This document shows positions 56,298-64,000 of a DNA stretch of 64,000 nucleotides, one piece after another. Source of the DNA: Kuschelorhynchus macadamiae (Eukaryota > Arthropoda > Insecta > Coleoptera > Curculionidae). Numbering within the stretch: the first letter of the stretch is position 1; every line of letters starts with the position of its first letter. The notes under the pieces were generated by a model that worked only from the letters and a program-made list of their open reading frames with translations, was not told the origin of the DNA and made no database searches. The stretch spans positions 1-64,000 of the forward strand of contig JAUTXW010000877.1 of NCBI GenBank assembly GCA_030620095.1. The letters run 5' to 3'. The position numbers and the translations under genes were made by a program.

Positions 56298-58682
56298 CAG
56301 GGTGTCCGGATTTGGTAGCAAAAGCAGGGTATCTCGCTTATTTTTAAAGATAGAACCTTGCGGTTTTCACGAACCTGAGCTAATTTTTTGTGAAACTCAT
56401 GAAGCCGTAAACAAAATTTTCATAGCCTTCTTCGTTTATGAGATACAGGGCGAAATAGAAAATTTTGCATTTTTGGGACCGCCCTCGTATCTCGGTTATC
56501 CTTTAACTTAACGCAAAGGGAAAAATTGCTGCTTATGCAGTTGTTTACGCTGGATCCAGTGGCGTAGTCATATTTTTCATTTGAGTTGTTATTTTTTAGA
56601 TATGACCCAAAGTTATGTTTTTTTAAAATAGGACACCCTGTATATTTGTCCAGAAATTGATTTGTCCTTTTAAAAGCTTCTCAAAAATATATAATAGTAT
56701 GGGTCTATTTTAATAAACAACAACAAAAATCCTAATTTTTATAATTATCATCCCAAATTTTGCAGTAGGCCATGCAAAACGATGCCGTTTTCTTTTGTTT
56801 TCTTGGAAGCAAATGACATTTCCCAATTTTGTACGCGTATATAAATTATAGCGCAAGTTTTTTGTATTTATTTATTGTGTAAAAGTATATTTGTATTATT
56901 ATGGAAGAAAACCAAACTTTCGAACATTATGAAAAGTACGATATGTTAGCTTGTTTTATATTAAGTAATGAACATGTTGAAGCGGCTTCTGAGATGTATT
57001 TTAACAGGTAAATAGTTAATTTTTAGGTATGTTGAAATACTACTTAATTTTTATTTAGATATCCAGAAAGGAGGCAACCTAATATATCCACTTTTTATCA
57101 GATAAAAAGGAATTTACTTAATCACGGATCATTTATCAAACCTCGTACGAAAACATATAATAAAGAAAATCGGGAGGCTGAGGAAATTACGGTTTTGGCT
57201 AATGCAGAAGCTTACACTACAAACTCTTGTAGGGCCAGTGAAAAGAGCATAGGGATTCCAAAAACTAGAGTTCAAGAAATTCTAAAAAAGCACAAATACC
57301 ACCCATACAAATTTAGGCTCGTGCAGCACTTACAGCTAGGGGATGCAGAGCGTCAGGTAGTCTTCTGGAATTGGTTTCGAGAAAGATGCGATATGGTTAG
57401 AGATTTTGAAAGGAAGGTTATATGGTCAGACGAAGCACATTTCAGTAATTCTGGTATACTCAATAGGCACAATAGTAGATTCAGGTCCCAGAAAAATCAA
57501 CACCAAATATTTCCCAGAAGGCAGCAGGGCAGGTTTGGTCTAAATGTGCCCTGCTTCATATTAGGAACACATATAAAATTTTATATATTTGAGGGAAATC
57601 TAACAGCCAATCGCTATATAGAAATTTTAGAGGCAGCTATACCTGAATTACTTGACGATGTTCCTCTAGCGCAAATTAACGAAATTTATTTTCAACAGGA
57701 CGGTGCTCCTGCACACAATTCTGGAATGACGAGATTATTTTATTTCTGGACAATAATTTTACCAATCAATGGATCGGAACAAATGGACTTATAAGATGGC
57801 CCCCTAGATCCCCAGATTTGTCGATTTTAGATTTCTTTCTATGGAGATATTTGGAAAATAGAATTTACAAAGACCACTATGATAATATCCAAGACTTAGG
57901 AAATGCAATAAGAGAAAATTTTCGCTATTTACAAAATCATCCCGTTATTTTGCTTAATTCCCTAAAACGAATACGAAAATTGTGCGAAGCATGCATAGAA
58001 CAAAATGGAAATCAGTTTGAACAGTTCTTTTGATTTCCTTGGTTACTGTAGTTCTTATATGACAGTTGATTTTTGCTGAAAGGCTTGTTACATAATAATT
58101 TATTACTGTTTTGTTCTTGTGTTACATAAATTCAGGTAGGTGGTAGTTTTTTGGTGCGAAATTATCAATACATATTTTGATAAATAGATTTAATTATATA
58201 TTTATTTTGATTTATTGTTAGGACGTAGATATTGTTAACGACTTTAAATAAAAGGCAGCATTGTTTTGCATGGCCTACTGCAAAATTTGGGATGATAATT
58301 ATAAAAATTAGGATTTTTGTTGTTGTTTATTAAAATAGACCCATACTATTATATATTTTTGAGAAGCTTTTAAAAGGACAAATCAATTTCTGGACAAATA
58401 TACAGGGTGTCCCCGTTTAAAAAACACAACTTTGGGTCATATCTAAAAAATAACAACTCAAATGAAAAATATGACTACGCTACTGGATTCAGCAATCATA
58501 AGCAGTAATTTTTCCCTTTGTATCTGTGTATCTGTATCTCATAAACGAAGAAGGCTATGAAAATTTTGTTTACGGCTTCATGAGTTTCACAAAAAATTAG
58601 CTCAGGTTCGTGAAAACCGCAAGGTTCTATCTTTAAAAATAAGCGGGATACCCTGCTTTTGCAACCAAATCCGGACACCCTG
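56298..58682 (+). mobile_element. IS630/mariner-like element, nearly complete
   Basis: The ends are TA then CAGGGTGTCCGGATTTGGT, and its inverse then TA (58683-58684). Inverted arms of about 400-500 bases include a second, inner set of CACCCTGTA-type ends (56634-56642 and 58400-58411). The transposase reads left to right and has a small intron and one frameshift. It is the second-largest tenant of the CNG intron. Confidence 0.9.
56901..58033 (+). pseudogene. IS630/mariner-like transposase with a 51-base intron and one frameshift
   Basis: Exon 1 (56901-57007) starts MEENQTFEHYEKYDMLAC. A GT...AG intron at 57008-57058 rejoins EMYFNR to YPERRQPNISTFYQIK. The main frame then gives a helix-turn-helix (GIPKTRVQEILKKHKYHPYK) and the first two catalytic blocks, VIWSDEAHFSN and YFQQDGAPAHN. 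A one-base shift near 57745 moves the last block, RSPDLSILDFFLW, to frame 57818-58033, which ends at a TGA. All three Asp positions are kept. The first start is chosen because it is the first ATG after the inverted arm and leads straight into the spliced frame. Confidence 0.85.
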
Positions 58683-58684
58683 TA

Positions 58685-59535
58685 CATGTTAAACTACGTG
58701 GAATTTATAGGGGGTGACACTTATACTTTTACAAAATTCTTTGAGCATGAGACTTGGAATCACCAGTTGCTTCCTCTGTTTGCTGCCAAGAAGTTGAAGG
58801 CGTTGCTTCCACATAACCCAATACATTTATTTATTTTCTCTCTCTATCTTGTTTGTTATACAAGCGCTCAAAATACGTTACCTTTTTAAATATAATTCCG
58901 AAGCTTCTTGAGGATTTTCATTAGATTGCAAACCAACATATACTTTTCATAATTTTCGTAGACCGCTATTATTGTAAAAAAAGTAAAGTGCATGTGTATA
59001 TGGTTAAATAGAAAGCTCAAATCAACCAAAATATTTCATCAATAATCAAAAACTGACAAAGCCGCAAAGTTTTTGACATTTTTCTTTTTGTTTCAAACAA
59101 ATTAACCATAGCCTACTATCTACTAATTGGACACAAAAGAAAATTTTACAAAATTTACGAATTTTGAACTAGTTTTTGAAAATAATTGCATATATGTATT
59201 CACTTCTAGAAAGCCACAATTATACAATTAATATAAAGAATAATTTACTTAAAATAGTTATTGATAAGTTATCAGATAGCTGGGATACGTGTGCCTGAAA
59301 ATTTAACAGTTTTAAAAACGCCGTCTATTTTAAAAGCCAAAACGGCTATGAAAATTCTGTGTCATCTTTAATTTCACAAAAAAATACCCACTGTCGCGAA
59401 AACCTCAACCTTCTGTCTTTAAAAATAAGGGAGATACCCCGCAAAAGTGTCGAAAACTGGATACATTAGAAGTATGTAAAGGATATAAATAAGACTGTTT
59501 TTATTTTTGATGTTTTTTTAGACCTTGCGCTTCGA
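58685..59535. other. Non-coding spacer with dispersed repeat copy 2
   Basis: Apart from the repeat at 58866-59060, the sequence has no coding signature. TTATTTTTAAAGAC-like bits near 59400-59440 recall the inverted arms of the preceding element. Confidence 0.5.
58866..59060. repeat. Dispersed repeat, copy 2
   Basis: Same landmarks as 52346-52520, with a 15-20 base insertion after CGTTAC. The copies have clearly diverged. Confidence 0.75.
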
Positions 59536-59777
59536 TTACACTGGTCTGCGTTAAAATAATTTTTCTCTGAGGTCAAAGGTTTTATAACTGTTTTTTAATA
59601 ATCAATATGTGCTGGTTCCAGAAATGTAGCTCATTTTTTGAAATCAGGTCAAGTTTTTTTACTATTAGTAAGTATTAAAAAAATATAGCTGAAGTAAAAA
59701 AAAATCAAAACATGAAAAATTAAAATGCATTTATTTAACACCAGGTTTTAATGACATGAAAATTCTTTACAAAAAAG

Positions 59778-62067
59778 TTATGGAGGCGGAAAAGGCTTTT
59801 TCAAAGATTTGCGTATGTGCTTGGCTTCTGGAAGATCCCTTTTTAGGCACCAGCAGTAGTCTGACAGCATATTTACATCCCACCGGCCCTGATACCTCTC
59901 TTCCATTACACGAATGTCCTGGTGAAAACGTTCACCTTGCTCTTCGCTAAAATCGCCACAATTTTCTGGAAAGTAATCCAGATGAGAACTTAAGAAAGGC
60001 ATTTGTACAGACATGCATGCTCCAAGAGACTGAAAGCTTTGCAATAGGTCTTCAACCACACGTTGATAATCTTGGCTTCTGCGATTTCCCAAAAAAATTT
60101 GAACGATGGATTTAAATGCCAGCCATGCATTTTTTTCATGGGTTCTCGGATTTGAGGACCGTCAAAAATTCCAGCTTTGAGTTTAGCATTACTGATATTT
60201 GGAAATTTTTTATTAAGAAAACTAAAAGCACGTCCTTCTTTGTTTAGAGCATTAACAAAATTTTTCGTAAGGCCTAGTTTAATATGTAATGGAAGAAGCA
60301 GTACTTTCTTTGGGTCCACTAAAGCATGTGATAAAACATTATGTGAGCCAGGTTTTAAACTAGTTCTTGGTTGCCAATCACGTTTTACATAGTGCTGTTT
60401 ATCGTCTTGACTGTCCCATAGACAAAGAAAGCAAGGGTATTTTGTATAGCCGCCTTGTAAGCCCAACAATAAAGATGTAACCTAAAAATAAATAAAACCT
60501 ATTTTTTATTTTCAATTCAATTTCAATTTAATTTTTCTGATCGAAGAAACTAAGGTTAAAACTTCAAGAAAGACTCCTTTGACATTACAGGCCCATAGCA
60601 TTTTGTAAATTACTAATACCATTCATAGGAAATAAGCCCAAAGAGTCTTTATTAAAAACGTTTTTACTCCACATATTTTTCAGTTGTGGTCTCGATATTT
60701 CAAGAAAGTCAGTAAACGTTCCATGTTTTTGTAACTTTCGGTCATCTGTACTGAATGCCCTACTGCTACCTAAACTTCTGCTCGAGGAATCAATAAACAA
60801 CCTCCATTCGCTAGGAACATATTTTAAACCTAATACCTCAATGAGACCCTTGATATTGTTGCAGAAAACTAGTACTGTGTTTTTATCTTTTTAAAAAAAA
60901 ACTCTAAATTCTTCCTCTCGATCACGATACCAGTAGAATGTTGTGACCGAAGCTAGTAAGTGATTTTCACGAAGGCGAGACTCCTTTGACATTACAGGCC
61001 CATAGCATTTTGTAAATTACTAATACCATTCATAGGAAATAAGGCCAAAGAGTCTTTATTAAAAACGTTTTTACTCCACATATTTTTCAGTTGTGGTCTC
61101 GATATTTCAAGAAAGTCAGTAAACGTTCCATGTTTTTGTAACTTTCTGTCATCTGTACTAAATGCCCTACTGGAACAGAAGAAACTTTATTGCCATCGAG
61201 CAAGAGTACTGCCTTTAAACTTCTGCTCGAGGAATCAATAAACAACCTCCATTCGCTAGGAACATATTTTAAACCTAATGCCTCAATGAGACCCTTGATA
61301 TTGTTGCAGAAAACTAGTACTGTGTTTTTATCTTTAAAAAAAAAACTCTAAATTCTTCCTCTCGATCACGATACCAGTAGAATGTTGTGCCCGAAGCTAG
61401 TAAGTGATTTTCACGAAGGCGAGACCCTAACAGTTGAGCAGATTCCTTAGACAGGCATAAATCTCTCGTAAGATCTTTTAATTCGGCTTGTGTAAAGGGC
61501 TTCGGGTGATTTAATTCAGAGGTGTCTTCAAAAAATATATCATTTTCATCTGACTGCTCATCATTAGAATCTGAAGAAGAATCTGTAAATGTATCCGGTG
61601 GTTCTGGAAGGGGCACTTCCGGACCATGGCTGACAGGCTTTATGGCAGATGACACATCAGGATACTTGACGTGTTATCGATTTTTTCTATTTATGCCTTA
61701 AAAGTAAAATTGAGGAATTTTAATTTAGGAAACTAAATTTAATTTTTTACTCATTCTTACCTTCCAGATTAGTCATACAAAAATAGCAGTCAGTCGTACG
61801 ATCTTTTCGTTCGCGCCAAACCATCGGTATGCCAAATGGTAGGCATTTTTGTTTCTTAGTGCTCCATCGTCGCAAACCTTCTACGCATGTTTTGCAGCAA
61901 ATGTGTGGAGCAAACGACTTGTCTTGGTCCCCGAGTTTAGCCCCAAAGTAGGCGTGGTACCTTTTTTTGCACAAAACGCGTGATATTTGCCTTACGATTT
62001 GGTAAACTAACTTGTCAAATATGCAATAAAACCTGTCTGGGTTATTTTTACATTTTTTTCTGTTCAT
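59778..62067 (-). pseudogene. Putative CMC-like transposase of a dispersed 'uncharacterised' arthropod family
   Basis: Exon 1 (62067-61761) is Cys-rich (CCKTCVEGLRRWS, then RTTDCYFCMTNLEG) and ends at a GTAAGA donor. Exon 2 starts at about 61705, has an in-frame TAA at 61674-61676, then continues SSAIKPVSHGPEVPLPEPPD and an acidic region to ATTFYWYRDREEEFRVF. Following frames give LKYVPSEWRLFIDSSSRSL (candidate first Asp), KICG, then after a TTTTTAG acceptor VTSLLLGLQGGYTKYPCFLC (CX2C), HIKLGLTKNFVNALNKEG and, after a shift near 60090, FSEEQGERFHQDIRVMEERY (candidate Glu). I recall many such 'uncharacterised' proteins in arthropods and Hydra. The transposase role is inferred from the CACTG ends and the D, D, CX2C, H, E order. 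Confidence 0.7.
60571..61424 (-). repeat. Tandem duplication inside the CMC-like gene
   Basis: Unit 1 (60571-60977) and unit 2 (60978-61424) begin AGACTCCTTTGACATTACAG and end GAAGGCGAGA. They are nearly identical except that unit 1 lacks about 40 bases present in unit 2 around 61171-61215 and has a few substitutions. The duplication repeats the exon that carries the first candidate Asp. Confidence 0.9.
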
Positions 62068-62435
62068 TTTGAAGAAAATTAGTTCAAATTCACAAATTAA
62101 AATACGTACTACTGCTCAAATAGCTCGAAAATGACTGACGCCTACTTGTTTACACCGGCGAAATAGAAACACGTGATCGTAGCAAACTGTTTGAGCGGCG
62201 TTGCCAATAATTGCGAAAATTCCCAATTTTTTTTTAGTACATTAATAGTAGTTTTTTACAAAGAACAAAAACTTAATCTGATAGAGCGAAAATCGTTATT
62301 TTTCTGAATTCTGTATACAAAAATAATAATAAGTCAGCCAAGAAAATCGTGACCTCAGAAATGTCGCAGACCAGTGTTATCTCTATTATTGAAAGTATGA
62401 TTTCAATTTTATAATCGTTCAACATATAATTTCAG

Positions 62436-62584
62436 GTTTAATGGTATATGATTCAAAAAAATTGGCCTGTCATTACCTTCGCTCACGTGCCTTCTTACTG
62501 GACCTGACTGCGTTATGTCCGGTAGACTTGCTTCAGTTGAGGTTTGGCCCAAACCCTCTTCTGAGGTGTCCTAGATTTTTAAAA
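62436..62584 (+). CDS. Cngl: CNG channel exon (S3-S4 region)
   Basis: The acceptor ATTTCAG ends at 62435 and the donor GTAAGT starts at 62585. The 149-base exon takes up the single base from the previous exon (G of the Gly in YLEQG), then reads LMVYDSKKLACHYLRSRAFL, LDLTALCPVDLLQLRFGPN and PLLRCPRFLK, the S3 segment and the start of the S4 voltage-sensor-like helix. It ends in phase 0. The acceptor lies only 60 bases from the end of the CACTG element at 62376, so the branch-point region borders or overlaps transposon-adjacent sequence. The intron before it is 10.5 kb. Confidence 0.9.
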
Positions 62585-62673
62585 GTAAGTCAGTTATGCG
62601 AGCAGTTATTTTAGATATTTTCTTATTGAAAAAAGTTGTTTTAAAATCTAACAGAATTTTTATTCATTTACAG

Positions 62674-62826
62674 GTATACAGGGCTGTCAACTATTACTAT
62701 ATGGTAGAATCAAGAACGATATGGCCAAATTTGTGGAGAGTGGTAAACCTTATCCACATTCTGCTGATCCTTGCTCACTGGTTTGGTTGTTTCTATTTTT
62801 TATTGTCAGAGGCAGAAGGTTTTCAG
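62674..62826 (+). CDS. Cngl: CNG channel exon (S4-S5 region)
   Basis: The acceptor TTTACAG ends at 62673 and the donor GTAACT begins at 62827. The 153-base exon (51 codons, phase 0 at both ends) reads VYRAVNYYYMVESRTIWPNL then WRVVNLIHILLILAHWFGCF and YFLLSEAEGFQ, which covers the end of S4 and S5. SEAEGFQ before the pore loop is the wording I associate with insect CNG-like channels rather than the CNGA type. The pore and the cyclic-nucleotide-binding domain must lie past 64000. The intron to the previous exon is 89 bases. Confidence 0.9.
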
Positions 62827-64000
62827 GTAACTTAATATATATTTACTTGGTTAAAACGATTTCCTCAAAAAAAAAAACAACCTAGAAAGGTGTTTGAAAA
62901 ACTTTTTATCACCTTCTGAAATAAACGCGAATTTATTTTTTTTATTATTGAATGAAATTTCCAGAAAATATTTTTGGCAGGTAAGTCATTCTTTCGTAAG
63001 CCTACTTGGCATTTTCTAACTTGGCGAAAATTTATTTAACGGACAGTTGCACTGCCAGAAAGCACTGTGGCGAATACGTATTATTAGCGGCAATCTGTTT
63101 AATGGTAATGCTTACATAACGTTTATTACATAAATGCTTGCTTGCTTGATTCTTTTATTACGTCAAATATTTTTTTGGTAAATTCATCTCAGGTTTTGAC
63201 ACAAGAATTGTATTGTTTTATACTTACATTTTTTCGTTACGTCTTGCTTGAGTAGATGTCTCCTATACGTTTTGGGTTAGATTTAGGTATCTGATAATTT
63301 TTAAATTTCCGTTTCCCTATCAAAGTTGCGTTTTATCTTGGAAGGTATATATGTATATATATAAAGAAAACTTGTTTTAAAAATACACATTTATACTACA
63401 TTCTTAAATGTAACACCCCTTCGAATATAAGGAGATCAAGTCGTCTCGTTTGTGTGTACTTGCAACACATAGATGTGTGCATAATACTCCAATACCGTTG
63501 CCAGAGTTAAACATAATCAATGGCCCCTACTCACTAACGCGGTTGGCGAGAAAAGTGACAAGAGACACAGTAACCTCCTATATATACCTTTTAGTTTGAT
63601 TTAGTAATAGTATTCGTTTTGTGCTTAAGTGGTGCTGACGTTCTGCGGCTGCGTCGACTCGTGTATGCGTGTATGTGTGTAAGAAGTCCAAATTTTAAAT
63701 AATGAATGACACATATAAAACATTTCATTTCAGTTGCCATTTCACGACGAGTTTGGCGGGTCTGCCTGAGTGCCGTTTCGGGTAACGACTATGTTAAAAT
63801 GTAAGGTCATATGTTGACATTTCTTAGGTTCATACATGTTAATATTTTGAGTTGTTTATTTCTATCAAGTGGGCAGATAGGAGAAAATCGTTTGAACATA
63901 ATGCCTATATGAAAAAAAAATTGCAAATTAACAATAAATGTTCAACATATTCATTCTTTCTGCCATGATGGAAACAGGCATATTTCCAAAAGTAAATTTT
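62827..64000. other. Start of the next CNG intron, no exon recognised
   Basis: No continuation of the channel (pore region) was found to the end of the window. A TATATATACC sequence at 63578-63587 with GC-richer text at 63630-63680 resembles a promoter or LTR, but nothing confirms it. Confidence 0.5.

Larger units (their letters stand above)
59539..62376 (-). mobile_element. CACTG-ended DNA transposon with TTA target duplication (CMC-like)
   Basis: The left end CACTGGTCTGCG (59539) and right end CGCAGACCAGTG (to 62376) are perfect inverses for 12 bases, then again at TCTGAGGTCA / TGACCTCAGA just inside. The flanks are TTA on both sides (59536-59538 and 62377-62379). CACTG termini and a 3-bp duplication are typical of the CACTA/EnSpm branch of the CMC superfamily. 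It contains a single multi-exon gene on the minus strand, broken, with an internal tandem duplication. Confidence 0.75.
51940..62435 (+). other. 10.5-kb CNG intron filled with transposable elements
   Basis: The intron lies between the first two recognised exons. It contains, in order, a PLE scrap, a repeat shared with 58.9 kb, a LINE with RNase H, a Transib C-terminus, a palindrome, an IS630-like element and a CACTG-ended element. None is on the host coding path. The 51940-52156 and 52560-53460 parts hold no recognised feature. Confidence 0.85.

Noticed and set aside
63411..63730. LTR- or promoter-like stretch with TGTAACACC start and TATATATACC
   Set aside because: There is no second copy, primer site, polypurine tract or duplication in the window, so an LTR or promoter call would rest on a TATA-like word alone.

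Overview
This is an AT-rich, intron-bearing, transposon-saturated animal window, almost certainly from an insect. The only convincing host gene is a cyclic-nucleotide-gated (CNG) channel on the + strand, seen as three consecutive, phase-compatible exons (51840-51939, 62436-62584, 62674-62826) covering roughly S2 to S5. Its wording is closest to what I know of insect CNG-like channels. The rest of the gene lies outside the window or was not found. The mix of BEL/Pao, an env-bearing Ty3/gypsy errantivirus, Penelope-like elements (PLEs), IS630/mariner, hAT and Transib fits a large-genome insect, perhaps a beetle; the order is a guess.

Layout. 1-5.7 kb: 3' part of a decayed BEL/Pao retrotransposon with its 3' LTR. 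5.7-7.7 kb: LINE and PLE remnants. 8.5-10.2 kb: a decayed IS630/mariner-like element. 11.1-12.9 kb: two 3' remnants of a LINE with a restriction-like endonuclease (minus strand). 12.9-17.2 kb: a DNA element with ~0.5 kb inverted repeats, TA target sites and an inner foldback. 18.4-25.1 kb: a non-coding hAT (8-bp target duplication) holding a nearly intact 3.9-kb hAT. 26-38 kb: a three-level nest, in which a PLE is split at a TA by a mariner-like element with long inverted arms, itself split by a 7.6-kb errantivirus whose LTRs differ at one base in 200. 39.5-41.9 kb: a Transib (RAG1-like) element with CACTGTG ends and a CGTCA duplication. 42.9-44.4 kb: a diverged non-coding duplication. 45.1-48.1 kb: a BED-finger hAT. 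48.5-51.6 kb: a mariner-like element holding a GAGACC-rich hAT MITE.

The 10.5-kb CNG intron (51.9-62.4 kb) contains a PLE scrap, a 5'-truncated LINE with RNase H, a Transib C-terminal fragment, a 365-bp palindrome, an IS630/mariner element whose transposase has a small intron, and a 2.8-kb element with CACTG ends and a TTA target duplication. That last element carries a multi-exon protein that I recall as a dispersed 'uncharacterised' arthropod gene family; its structure here suggests it is a DDE transposase of the CMC (CACTA/Mirage/Chapaev) kind.

The parts do not form a pathway. What joins them is nested insertion, which gives relative ages, and shared end motifs: CAGGGTG/TA for the IS630-like elements, CAGTGGCG for two hATs, CACTG for the Transib and CMC-like elements, and a GATG-stem-GAAACGTC motif in several repeat tails. 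No tRNA, rRNA or CRISPR was recognised.
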